DNA of 64,000 bases from Cyrtodaria siliqua (Eukaryota > Mollusca > Bivalvia > Adapedonta > Hiatellidae): positions 22,155-86,154 of the forward strand of contig JAWPHD010011196.1 in NCBI GenBank assembly GCA_037043455.1, given 5' to 3'. The notes beneath the pieces were generated by a model. The model did not search any database. It was not told the origin of the DNA and saw only the letters and a program-made list of their open reading frames with translations. The position numbers and the translations under genes were made by a program. Shown here in pieces: positions 12,056-20,913 of the stretch (positions within the stretch are counted from its first letter, which is position 1; each line of letters begins with the position of its first letter).

Positions 12056-12687
12056 GATTTGGCGTTAAGAATTCATCTTCCACGCTTCTCACCCACCTCG
12101 GAGTTCAACAAGGGGACATTTGCTGTGGATATCCAACAGCAAAATGCCAAGAATACGTAGAAGGTATACTCATATAAAGCTAACGCATCAGACCCCCAAA
12201 CCACCCAGCGGACATAACTCCTTAACTAAAAAGTCAAAGAGCCGCACTTATGTTCCGCTTAAAAAGTGGCACGAGTATAGCCATATAGCGTTTTGAAATA
12301 CATGATTAGCCCGTGCGCCACCGCCATAAAAGACCCTATCTATATAATGTTTGAAGTAGAACAATATAAAAAGTAAGTAAGATACAGTGTACTGGTACTG
12401 TCTGAATAATAAGGTCGGGTCTCTTATAGCTGGCGTGACAAACCGATTGATCAGATCGGGCCAAATCTGACCGCCCATCTAGTTGAAGTCCGGACCAAAG
12501 TGGTGTGTTGCAACGTGGAGATAACTACCAGATCTCCACGCCACTCAACCACCAGGACTCCCTTCTCCAACGACACGGGTCGCCACCCACGGTCAACAGG
12601 TGGGTTACATTTCGGTGGGGTTCTACCCCTCTGCTAAGTAACGAGCAGTCGGCTGATTCTTATCACCCCACCACCGACTGGGGGGTG
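12056..12687 (-). promoter_or_regulatory. LINE 5' UTR / internal promoter region
   Basis: About 630 bp from the 5' end of the element to the ORF1 ATG. It is less AT-rich than its surroundings, with GC-rich stretches near the 5' terminus (12560-12687). By analogy to full-length LINEs it should carry the internal promoter; I see no specific motif. Confidence 0.6.
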
Positions 12688-12697
12688 TAATATATAA

Positions 12698-12929
12698 ATC
12701 AAACTAGGAAGTCCTGATTTATAGCAACGTTAAGGGAGATACTGGCGTAGTCGAATCAAAAGTACATTAACGCATCAGTAGCAATTTATAGGACATTGTA
12801 CTTTGTTAGGTAGAAATGACAACATTCACTAAACCTGGGAAAATGTGTTTTAAATAGAAATGGCAAATGACAATGTTTAAACGCTGATTAATATTCCGAA
12901 ACAGTACAACATTGCAACAGTCGTATAGT
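12698..12929 (+). other. Copy A segment between LINE and Polinton
   Basis: Aligns closely with 34931-35158 of copy B (TCAGTAGCAATTTATAGGAC, CTGGGAAAATGTG, AACGCTGATTAATATTC). It ends at the Polinton insertion point; TATAGT at 12924-12929 is the left target duplication. Confidence 0.85.
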
Positions 12930-13020
12930 AGTATAATATTTAATAGTATTATAGAAAGGGGGGTGTTCTGGCACACTTTCCCAGAGCGGGCTTCAAACAC
13001 CTAGCAACTAATAAAATGTG
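12930..13020. repeat. Polinton left terminal inverted repeat
   Basis: Pairs with 26887-26962 in reverse complement: TTCTGGCACAC, CCCAGAGCGGG, TTCAAACACC and AACTAATAAAATGT are shared. The outermost 30 bp differ by small AT insertions on the left side. Confidence 0.88.
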
Positions 13021-13272
13021 TCGACCATGGCTGTTAAATCAAGTACACCATCATTTACAAAATATCTAAATGATAGGCATACTTGGGCCAAAAGCCCTGA
13101 CACATATTATTAATTACTTGAGCAAACCCTCTCTAGGAAACTTAACCAGAACCCCCCCCCCCTCCCCACCCCCACCTTTCTATACTACTTATCAATCCAG
13201 TTGATCATTTCAATAACATAATATTTTTGCTTATACGATTTAATTAAAACATTTGCAATTGATTAGGCAAAG
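13021..13272. other. Polinton left subterminal non-coding region
   Basis: AT-rich. It contains a C-run at 13151-13162 and, at 13146-13189, a further copy of the outer terminus in the opposite orientation (CCAGAACCCC ... TATACTACT). Confidence 0.6.
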
Positions 13273-13595
13273 TCAGACGGAACAAGGACAGTAGTCTTCA
13301 TCATCGCTGTGCATATCATTTTTTACCATGGAATATTTTATTTTCCTACACTTTGCTATTTTGTATTTCAGTTCAAGAAGCTCTTCTCTGTTTCTATCCA
13401 GCTCACGTTCATAATTATCCATTTCAACGAGTAATAGTCTTCGCTTATTATCTTTGCTTTTTTTAGTGCACATAAAATCATCAAGAACTACTTCATATTC
13501 TACTTGGAGTTGCTTACCTCTCATCAATTCTCTTCTATATTTATTTTTTAAATTGTAAGTCTTTTGCAAACCTTTCTAATCTTTCTTGTTCCATA
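13273..13595 (-). pseudogene. Polinton small coiled-coil protein, unknown function
   Basis: A Lys/Glu-rich helical product of about 100 residues ending in an acidic, Cys-containing tail (DDEDYCPCSV). An ATG at 13595 opens a short frame that runs out after 17 codons; the main helical frame (13273-13569) is shifted and lacks its own ATG nearby, so one frameshift at about 13560 separates them. It sits between the integrase and the left terminus. Function not recognised. Confidence 0.6.
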
Positions 13596-13629
13596 TATAA
13601 TAATTCTATGTATAATTATTTGTAAACCC

Positions 13630-14552
13630 TTATTTAATATTTTCAAAATCCTTAAATGGAACCCAACTATTGAAATCCACATTGTAACCCTTCCATTTAA
13701 TCAATGCTTGTTTCTTTTTGTAAACACGTCGTATTACTTTTTCAATTCTGAATATTTCTTGCTTTGCTTTTATCATTTCTAATTCATAAAAGCTTCCATC
13801 AATGTTTTGGTTGTTTAAATCTTTTATTTTGTATGTCACAGGATTTGTATATTGAATTTCATCAACAACAAATATTTCTTCAGTCCAATTTGGAGTATAA
13901 CCTTTCTCAAACGTTCTTTTATATTTGCTGATTCTAACATTATCCCCTATTTTAAACTTTGGCTTAATTTGTTTACTTCTCATTTTTCCATACAAGTTGA
14001 AATACACCATTCCTTTATTCTTTTCATCACTTGCTTCAGTCGGTGTCATTTTAATACTCCGATGTTTTATGTTATTGTATTTATCAACCATCGCCTGTAG
14101 CACGTCTAAATATTTATTTGTATTGTTTGCTGTAAAATATTTCCACATCCTCTCTTTTACTGTTCTATTAAATCGTTCAATTACTACAGCTTTTCCGAAA
14201 TTAATTGCTTAAACACCTTGTTATAAAATTCCACACCTTGATCAACCCACAACAATTTACATTGACTTCCTGTGCTTGTTATCTGCTGGAACGCTTTTGT
14301 AATTTCTAAACCAGTTTTATTTGGAACTGGTACAACCCAAGCAAATTTACTAAATACAACAGTAAGCAAATATTTAGTACCTTTATTATACTTTGAAAAC
14401 GATTGCATATCAACCAAGTCAGCAAACCATATTTTATCAATTTCACTAACAATCACACGGCGTTGAGTGGACTTTCTTCGTATAGGTTGATGAAGTTCAT
14501 CTGCTAACTTTTTTTCCATTTCAACGCCTTTTCTCGTTTTTTGGCTCTCCAA
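13630..14552 (-). pseudogene. Polinton integrase (rve core plus chromodomain)
   Basis: DDE-type integrase that would join element ends to host DNA, giving 6-bp target duplications. The first frame (14552-14184) holds the core with IWFADLVDM (first Asp) and LLWVDQGVEFYN (second Asp). A frameshift near 14150-14190 leads to the second frame (14148-13630) with WKYFTANNTNKYLDVL, an SH3-like stretch (FKIGDNVRISKYKRTF) and a C-terminal chromodomain (IEKVIRRVYKKKQALIKWKG, then SWVP). The chromodomain suggests chromatin-guided targeting. The 5' end overlaps the phospholipase gene by 32 bp in another frame. Confidence 0.92.
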
Positions 14553-14970
14553 GTCCTAGTTTATATTTTGCACGAATTACAGGCTTGACTATCAAATTCT
14601 TAGCGATCTTTTCTCCAAGTGATTTGGATTTACTTGTTTTCAAACCGGTCAGCATGTTTTTATCGCACATTGATTTATTACTAGGACTTTCTTCATAAAA
14701 GTAATCATGATCATTGCAAATAGAATCTAATTCATTTGAAGGTTCTCCACTATCAAGCGTATTACCAGGACCGCAATATTTATAACCAGGAAGTGTTTGC
14801 CCCTTTTGGGGTAGCAAAGGGAGTAAAGCTTTATGAATATCAATACTCCCGCCTTGTGTACTTTTAACAAACTGTGTTTTAGTAATACCACAAGACGCAC
14901 ATGTTGCTTTTAACATTCTGCTACCATTTTTTGCTGAAACATACTGAGGATTAATATTTTCAGTAATCAT
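14521..14970 (-). CDS. Polinton phospholipase A2-like protein with Cys-rich N-terminus
   Basis: 149 residues, uninterrupted. Residues 14-40 carry a short basic Cys-x2-Cys motif (KATCASCGITK) of the type seen in Polinton and other large-virus proteins. Residues 60-100 match a parvovirus-like secreted PLA2 fold: PGYKYCGPGN resembles the calcium-binding loop and ICNDHDYFY holds the His-Asp catalytic pair. The tail is Lys-rich. Inferred role: membrane breach during virion entry. One of the few intact genes of this element. Confidence 0.85.
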   Translation of the reverse strand: MITENINPQYVSAKNGSRMLKATCASCGITKTQFVKSTQGGSIDIHKALLPLLPQKGQTLPGYKYCGPGNTLDSGEPSNELDSICNDHDYFYEESPSNKSMCDKNMLTGLKTSKSKSLGEKIAKNLIVKPVIRAKYKLGLGEPKNEKRR

Positions 14971-15011
14971 TTTTTCTTTTATGCAATAACTTATATGTAA
15001 ATAAGATTAGA

Positions 15012-15413
15012 CTACACTTCGTTTACAAAAGTTGATTTTATGATGTTTTTATTTTCTACTGGTTTGTAAGGTTTTAATAATTTGTAAAGAATATCATATG
15101 TTCTATTTCTTTCTTGTAACTTTTTAATGAAGAATAGACAGAATTATCCACAAAGAACACTTGTTATATCTTGATACTGAAAAGTGTTGTATTTTATATT
15201 AGGTATGTACGCTAAAACTTCTTTTGGTGGGCTCAGACGAAACTGATCGAAGTAATAATTATCATAGTAACAAGTCCAGTATGTACCTGGTCCATATATA
15301 TAATCATCAAGATTAATAATACCGTATTCTTGTTTATTTTGATTTATTGGTAATTTGTTTTTGCTGTACACCCCACTGAATTTGTGTATACCTAGCTGCT
15401 TAACCCATTTCAT
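15012..15413 (-). pseudogene. Polinton adenain-like cysteine protease
   Basis: Virion maturation protease of the adenovirus family (C5-like), 134 codons in one frame. Visible: GTYWTCYY at the position of the catalytic His block, YYFDQFRLSPP with the conserved acidic residue, and QYQDITSVLCG carrying the catalytic Gln and Cys. Two lesions: the His block has Tyr (TAC) where the family has His, and a TAA follows directly after the CG of the Cys motif. The same frame then continues for about 45 codons of matching helix. The upstream sequence ATCTTAGATATAATG fits the start-site motif seen at other genes. Confidence 0.88.
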
Positions 15414-15505
15414 TATATCTAAGATAGAGATAGGTTCATTTTTAAAAAAAAAATTTTTTTTACAAATGGGATACTTCTATATGGCCTTATTTGTGAGTCT
15501 ACTTG

Positions 15506-16129
15506 TTAACCATTCCCACGATCAACTCTAAATCCTTTTCTACCTACTTGTAAACCTTTTCCAATTAAGCCACTAATAAGAGATCCAATCAATGGAATTC
15601 CTAGTGATGCAAGCAGTCCGAGAAATCCCCCGTTTTGTTGTTGTTGCCTTGTCAGTTTAATAGGGCAACAACCTTCGGATTTTATTATCTTGTTTATTTG
15701 TGGTAGTGTTAATGCATTATTTGATTCAAGTAGTAGTGCTTGTTTTTTGTCACTAGCAATAGTTACCAGTTCCAGTACTGGCCAGACACTTAGTGCTCCT
15801 GTTGCCAGAAGTCCTAATATCTTTGGAGCAAATTTAGCAACTGTTGGTAAAATTATTTTAGTTAGCAAACCAACTAATGAGCCTAAAAAGCCACCATTGT
15901 TAGACTGAGATCTCATCTGCAATTTTGATATATTTATGTCTAATCCCCGTCCGTTGGATTTAGCTTTGTTAATATTGTTAATCTGGGTAGCTGTCAACAA
16001 CAGAGGAAAGTGTCCAGTTAGTTGGTTATTTTTTAGCCTGAGCGTTAATTCACTTTTGTTTTCATATGCTTTTGCCAGACTTCGTTTCTGGCCATCTGTC
16101 AAATTTACTGAATAATTTTGATAAGTCAT
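15506..16129 (-). CDS. Polinton pX-like (adenovirus core/pVI-type) protein
   Basis: 207 residues, intact. The N-terminus (MTYQNYSVNLTDGQK) is typical in my memory of Polinton and adintovirus pX-like proteins. The middle and C-terminal thirds each have a Gly-rich hydrophobic stretch preceded by NNGGFLG or QNGGFLG, with ALLATGALSV-type and IPLIGSLISGLIGKGL segments, and the end is basic (VGRKGFRV). Two membrane-active segments would suit endosome or host membrane disruption. Lies just upstream of the protease and downstream of the capsid gene in the late block. Confidence 0.75.
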   Translation of the reverse strand: MTYQNYSVNLTDGQKRSLAKAYENKSELTLRLKNNQLTGHFPLLLTATQINNINKAKSNGRGLDINISKLQMRSQSNNGGFLGSLVGLLTKIILPTVAKFAPKILGLLATGALSVWPVLELVTIASDKKQALLLESNNALTLPQINKIIKSEGCCPIKLTRQQQQNGGFLGLLASLGIPLIGSLISGLIGKGLQVGRKGFRVDRGNG

Positions 16130-16146
16130 ATATATTATAAGTTAGA

Positions 16147-17416
16147 TTAAACAATAACTAGTTCATTTCCAACGGCATCAATAACAACATTTTCCTCATA
16201 TAAGACTAAAGCATAAACTTTATATCTAGCGGTAGGAACGTCGTTTAGTTTATATCTCAAACTTAGTTGTTTTGGATCAACACTGACTTCATTACTTGTG
16301 TAACTTAAATCGAACTATATTATGCCGAAGAGATTTTTAAAATTACCCACATTGAATAAAGTTCCAGTGTTTTTATCCTTTTGTTTGTAAGAATAATTAA
16401 TAACATCTCTGAATATTCTTATGATATTAGCATAAATATATTCAGTTTCTGGATAATAAACTCCATTTCCAACTTCCAATCTAGCTGATTATAAATAACA
16501 ATTTGCATAATCAGCATTGAGCTTAAACGTATCCAAAAGATGAGGATTTTGTGTTTGAGAAGAACTCTTGTCGGCCCTTTGCAAATACACAAACACATGT
16601 TTGGGATTTTTAACACCAGCCGTTATTCTAAATACAGATTCTCTTAGTTGAGTACTTCCGCTTTCTTGTATCATTTCACGAAGATAAGTCCATCTTGTTG
16701 TTGTCATGTGATTTGTCATTACGTAACTTAAACCATCTGAGTTAAATATCATTCTAGGTAGCCACAAAACTAATTTATTAATAACTACTCGACCATCATC
16801 ACCACCTGATTTGAAAATTAACACATTATCATCTGTCAGTTGCAAGCTGATTTGAATCTGACTAGGAGGAAGCATTTTGTTTCTAAACCTTCAAAGAAGG
16901 AATATTTGTTTAATGGAATTATAGAACCAACTTTTTGATTAGTTATGATTAAAGCATGACGAATCGCAAACCCCGAATTATAATTATCTTCGTTCCTTCG
17001 AGATTCTGCAGTATCTGTACTATCTAAATAAAATGTTCGTTTGTTCCGGTTGTCTTTGCATAGTCATCAGAAATTTCAAGCAAGCTTTTGACATTAACAA
17101 ATCTGTGAAGATTATTTCCATCGTAAACTATTTTTCCATTTTGCTTTACTTGCATTTGATCAATCAGTGAAGCTGCATCGTTAATTAGAGCAATTTCATC
17201 GGCGGCTGCGAAAGCGGCTCCATCAGCAAGCTTGTTTACTTGAAAACTGATTTCAAAATATGCATTTTACCAATCGAAGTAAGAACTTCTATCATTTAGT
17301 GTAAACTGATAACAACTTTTCATTTGCCTGGTAGCATTTCCTAGTTGTGTTATAGGAGTATCTAACTGAATAGGTACATGTTCATATTTAGTATTATATT
17401 TATCACTTCGAAACAT
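16147..17416 (-). pseudogene. Polinton major capsid protein (double jelly-roll)
   Basis: Forms the icosahedral shell in the family. The reading spans about 423 codons in pieces: an N-terminal part from the ATG at 17416 (MFRSDKYNT) that stops near 17270, a middle part in shifted frames with QMQVKQNGKIVYDG, a 128-codon intact part (16489-16875) with PRMIFNSDGLSYV and RITAGVKNPKHVFVYLQRA, and a C-terminal part ending ELVIV. At least four interruptions are visible (near 17268, 17040, 16890 and 16500). The length is somewhat shorter than usual capsid proteins of this group, so small deletions are likely. Identification rests on position and on the Arg/Pro-rich C-terminal jelly-roll segment. Confidence 0.8.
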
Positions 17417-17425
17417 CTATGTATA

Positions 17426-17767
17426 CTAGTAATTTACATCTTCTTTAGTTTTAGCTACAACTTCTTTTTTGTTATCAGCCTTTGTAAGTTCTTTTAAAAT
17501 TAACTCACCTTTTGGTTTAGGTTTATTAACTGAAACTAATTTATCAGAAGCCATTTTTCCTACTTCATCTCCAAGTTTTTTAGAACCACTTTCTATGATT
17601 TGTTTTCCAGCAGTTTCTAAGGCTTTCTTACCTGCTGTTTTTACAGACTCATTAAATATTTTTGAACCAACCTTTGAAAAAATATCAAATATACCAGCTC
17701 CAGTTAATCGGTCAGCTTCAGTATAAGTTCCCGTACTGGTGTCGTAAACATTTTTTAACCGTGTCAT
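17426..17767 (-). CDS. Small Lys/Gly-rich Polinton protein
   Basis: 113 residues, intact, between the major and minor capsid genes with only about 9 bp to the next start. It has an N-terminal Gly-Ala amphipathic helix (GAGIFDIFSKVGSKIF), a repeated Lys/Ser/Gly helix and a Lys-rich end. It resembles adenoviral internal or cementing proteins in composition only; no specific motif. Function unknown. Confidence 0.65.
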   Translation of the reverse strand: MTRLKNVYDTSTGTYTEADRLTGAGIFDIFSKVGSKIFNESVKTAGKKALETAGKQIIESGSKKLGDEVGKMASDKLVSVNKPKPKGELILKELTKADNKKEVVAKTKEDVNY

Positions 17768-17801
17768 ATAACTTATATTACATTAATTCGTTTAAAACAA
17801 G

Positions 17802-18539
17802 TCAAAATGATGTATGAACTCCATTTAAATTAATAATTTTGCCAGAGAAGTCAGTAATGTAAATATTAATACTGTTAATGATCTTTTTGTTTACCTCACA
17901 GAACCCGACTCTTATCGGTTCATCTTTAAAAGGATACGATCTCGTAAGATCAGCTGTACTTATTTCATAAATAACATCCCCGTATGATCCATCAACAATT
18001 GAATTACTTATCAAATCACAGTGGATATACAATGTATCGATAGAATTTGTTATGTTTGGTGTTACAGTTCCAAATTTAGTTTCTCTAATAACTGCATCTT
18101 TGTCAAACCCGATTAAGGTGTGAAAGTTTGTTTCTCTTTAATCAAGCATGAAATTATTATGGATGGTAACCATACATTTGAAACTTGATAAATCAAACTC
18201 AATTCTTATTGGGGCAGGTGGTTCAGCGGGTAAATCACCGTTTACAGTCAATGTTTCTTTTATGTAATTATCAATATCAGCATAACTGTAATTTCCATTT
18301 GCAAAATTAATAGTTTTCCAATCTGTTCCATTGTGATTTCTTATCACTTTGTTATTAAAATCTTCACTAATATTATACCATGAGTAAGTCATAGAATTAA
18401 TATTGTCATGTCCAATCCCATACTGTTTGTTCTTGCCTAATATTAATGGTCTGTCAAATACAGTTGTAAAATTACTCGGTGTATTTGAGCTATTAATTAT
18501 TGACGCTTTTTCTGATGATAATACTATATTTTGTTCCAT
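17802..18539 (-). pseudogene. Polinton minor capsid protein (penton, single jelly-roll)
   Basis: About 245 codons. The N-terminal frame starts at the ATG at 18539 (MEQNIVLSSEKA; an earlier in-frame ATG at 18623 lacks the upstream motif). It contains FDRPLILGKNKQY, the Trp-rich YSWYNISEDF and FANGNYSYADIDNYI, and ends near 18138. The C-terminal frame (17802-18032 plus upstream) has SNSIVDGSYGDVIY and PIRVGFCEVNKKIINSI. One frameshift near 18140 separates the two. Order and motifs match the Polinton penton gene. Confidence 0.82.
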
Positions 18540-18639
18540 TATATCTAAATAAAACAGTTTAGAACTTGATTTTTCAAATTGAAAACTTGAGTGCAACTTC
18601 CTATTCTTGGAGAGATGGCCCAATAATGAGATTTTGAAA

Positions 18640-19247
18640 GATATACTTCAAATGTTCCTTTTAGTATTCGTTTACCTTTTTTTTTTTTGATCGAGCATGT
18701 GTCTGATCAGTAACTGGAGTTTCATTAAACAAACTAAAAACTTCATACTTCTGTCTCTATTTGTAACTGTATATGTAAGGTCTGCTTCAACTACATAACG
18801 CCCGGATTTTACAATTGTCATGCGGATGGATTGTTTACCACCACCGGGATATTCTGTACAATATTCTTCACTTTTTATAAACGGATTGATTACAAAAGTA
18901 AACGCTTCGAGAAAACCAGAACGTTTGGTTTTTGTGTCGGGTATGATATATAATTACGGGCATCTTGCATGATGCTCATTCCATCATCTATTGTAGCTTC
19001 AAGAATTAGAATTCGACTTAAATAGTCTACTTTTACTTTCAACTTATCAATTATCCCAAGAAGTGATGTGTGGCGACTATCGGACTTTTGTTTAAACTAT
19101 TTCAATGAAGCTATTTCGCTATCAAAAGCTTTGCTTCTTTCATCCTGGGCAGCTTTCAATTGCTTTGAAGCATCATCAATAGAGTCTCGCGTTTATCAGT
19201 GTCAACCAGTTTGCTCAGAGCAGTCTCCAGCGTCTTGCTGTCAACCA
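18640..19247 (-). pseudogene. Fibre-like Polinton protein: coiled coil plus beta-rich head
   Basis: Starts at the ATG at about 19247 (MVDSKTLETALSKL), two bases after the stop of the upstream gene. The N-terminal third is charged coiled coil, broken by a frameshift near 19185 and a stop near 19095. The following part (VDYLSRILILEATIDDGMS) continues the helix, and the C-terminal 100 codons are beta-rich (SIRMTIVKSGRYVVEADLTY), with another frame change near 18930. A helical shaft followed by a beta head is the layout of trimeric attachment fibres; that is an inference from pattern and position. Confidence 0.55.
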
Positions 19248-19248
19248 T

Positions 19249-19548
19249 TTACTTTTTGATGTCTTCAAACTCTTTGCTGATATTGCCAACGTTAGTGCTT
19301 GTTTGCCCATTTAATATTTTTATTTGAGTTATTTCTGCATCATCTGCTTTTTCTGGATTGTCAACATTGATAATTCTATTTTTATCCATGTTGAGATTAC
19401 TTCTTAAAACATTTTCCTGGTTTTTACACTTGTGAAGATAATTGACCAGATGTTTTTGTTTTACATACTCAGACAGCACAATACCAAGATGTGTAATATT
19501 AACGCTGCCAGTAGTAACTTCCTCGCCAAGATCATTAAAAAGTCCCAT
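19249..19548 (-). CDS. Fibre/tail-collar-like Polinton protein
   Basis: 99 residues from the ATG at 19548. The frame is open further upstream to 19650, but the motif ATTATATATAATG sits before this ATG. Residues about 48-75 (NLNMDKNRIINVDNPEKADD) resemble the repeated motif of phage tail fibres and of some eukaryotic viral fibres, where a turn repeat is followed by a coiled coil. It ends in a helix with Ile/Asn heptads. It abuts the next fibre-like gene by two bases, so the two may once have been one protein or a two-part fibre. Confidence 0.6.
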   Translation of the reverse strand: MGLFNDLGEEVTTGSVNITHLGIVLSEYVKQKHLVNYLHKCKNQENVLRSNLNMDKNRIINVDNPEKADDAEITQIKILNGQTSTNVGNISKEFEDIKK

Positions 19549-19644
19549 TATATATAATATGATTAGATTAAATTTCACCAGTGAAGTTTCTTTTGACCAA
19601 CTTTTTAGGACGGTTATAAACAGAGATCTTCGATCTCTGTTATA

Positions 19645-20236
19645 AATCATCTCTGAAAGTCGTACTGCTTGTTAGTTGCTTTTTTATACTGATCTTTGCT
19701 GACATCTTGTTCGTTGGAAAGCTTACCCAGCTCACGATTAACTGGAGTCGCAAAGAAGATGTAATGAGAGCAATTCAATGTCTTTGGGAGTTTTGTAATA
19801 CGATTGAGATAAATAAATTACACAACAATTTGTGTGTCTTCCCTGGATGAAATAATTAATAATATCGTTTTGACTGCGTTCACAAACATAATCATCAAAA
19901 TGACTATCTTCTGATTATCTGAATCTAAAGTATCCACAGGGATAACTTCATCATTTGAACATTCTAATATGTCTTCAACCGGAATTTTATTCTTTTTTGC
20001 TATTTTTTCAAATGTTTGCGACAAGACCTGATACTTCGACTGTTACAAGTTTTTAGCAAACAAGTAAATCTTATCATAGTAAACTAAAGTTATTAATAGC
20101 ATGTGAACTAATGTGTTTGTTTTGCCAGATCCTGAATTACCACAAATTAACATTCTAAACAACAGTCTGGCATAAAGTTCCATATTTGTTTAAAATCACC
20201 ATCGTCTGTCTTCATGTCATAGTTTGGAATTTCCAT
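19645..20236 (-). pseudogene. Polinton FtsK/HerA-type packaging ATPase
   Basis: Genome-packaging motor. Walker A reads LICGNSGSGKTNTL at about 20150-20100. The helix-rich stretch SQTFEKIAKKNKIPVEDILE and the later CCVIYLSQSYYKTPKDI follow, with a sensor-like Gln. The start is the ATG at 20236 (MEIPNYDMKTDD). Breaks: a frame change near 20190, a stop near 20040, a frame change near 19880 (where the Walker B region falls), and further changes to the end at about 19646. Short, as in other Polintons (about 200-220 residues). Confidence 0.88.
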
Positions 20237-20283
20237 TATAATAATACTTGGATAATATTAATATTATCTAACTATTATTATAT
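20237..20283. promoter_or_regulatory. Divergent intergenic region between the two Polinton arms
   Basis: 47 bp between the ATPase start (minus) and the basic-protein start (plus). Almost wholly A/T, with TTATCTAACTATTATTATAT directly before the plus-strand ATG and a TATTATTATAATG-type stretch before the minus-strand one. Likely holds both promoters. Confidence 0.6.
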
Positions 20284-20812
20284 ATGTCTAAAGTGTATTG
20301 TGGAATAAAGCAAATCCCTTGTGGCAAACAACTCGGAACAGAAAAAGAATGTTTTAAAGCCAACCAAGTTAGGTATTACGGCTTGAAAAAGATTTCAGAA
20401 AAACTTCCCGAACCTACAAAACAAAAAGAACAAGATTTTAAAAAAGTAAAAACTTTTTAAAATCCAGGAAAACTATCAAAAACCGAAGAACAGCCTAATA
20501 TTGTATTTTTGATAGGGTTAGAAGCTGAACGAAGAAAAATCAATATTTTTTTATTACCAAACGCAACTACGGAAAGATCAATAACGCAACTGAATAACAG
20601 ATTGCAAACAATAAAAGAAGAAAGTGCAACAGTACGCGAAAATATTAAGGCAATCAAAGAAAAAACAAAAAAGCAAAACCACTTGCTGAACCTCCGGCCA
20701 AAAAACACCGGCTAAACCTCCGGCCAAAAAAGTAAAACCGCCAGCTAATTCCCCGGCCAAAAAAGCAAAACCGCCAGCTAAACCTCCAGTCAAAAAAGCA
20801 ACCAAAAAATAA
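20284..20812 (+). pseudogene. Polinton basic protein with Lys/Pro/Ala repeat tail
   Basis: N-terminal domain (MSKVYCGIKQIPCGKQLGTE, then CFKANQVRYYGLKKI) is a conserved module I associate with Polintons, virophages and giant viruses. A stop at 20458 interrupts it. A helical Lys/Glu stretch follows, then a C-terminal tail of repeated PPAKK and KPPA units ending ATKK. The tail looks like a DNA-condensing, histone H1-like arm; packaging of genome DNA is my inference. A frameshift near 20700 splits the tail. Confidence 0.75.
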
Positions 20813-20813
20813 A

Positions 20814-20913
20814 ATGAAAAGTAATCATATTCTAAATATAATATGATTTAACTTATTTTAACTTATCTTATCTTATTTTTATCTAACCTTATATTATACA
20901 TGTCTTTGTTAAA
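20814..20913 (+). promoter_or_regulatory. AT-rich promoter-like spacer
   Basis: Repeated TTAACTTATYTTA and ATCTAACCTTATATTATACA before the next gene. It shares the 'TCTAAC ... TATAATTATA-CATG' arrangement with 21998-22021. Confidence 0.5.

Larger units (their letters stand above)
6649..12687 (-). mobile_element. Full-length LINE (I-superfamily, RNase H type), 6.04 kb
   Basis: Non-LTR retrotransposon on the minus strand with ORF1 (zinc knuckles) and ORF2 (endonuclease, reverse transcriptase, RNase H). Its 3' end is a short run of CATT units (reverse complement of the TGAA repeats at 6649-6664). The element is flanked by a 10-bp target duplication TAATATATAA at 6639-6648 and 12688-12697. The same sequence occurs once at about 34920-34930 in copy B, which therefore keeps the empty site. 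The gene order with a C-terminal RNase H fits the I/Nimb/Tad-like group; the exact clade needs an RT tree. ORF2 carries several frame breaks, so this copy is not autonomous. Confidence 0.93.

Noticed and set aside
12939..12944. Polinton left border at 12945 with TTTAAT as duplication
   Set aside because: Does not match the right flank; the border at 12930 with TATAGT agrees with CATAAT and the empty site in copy B.
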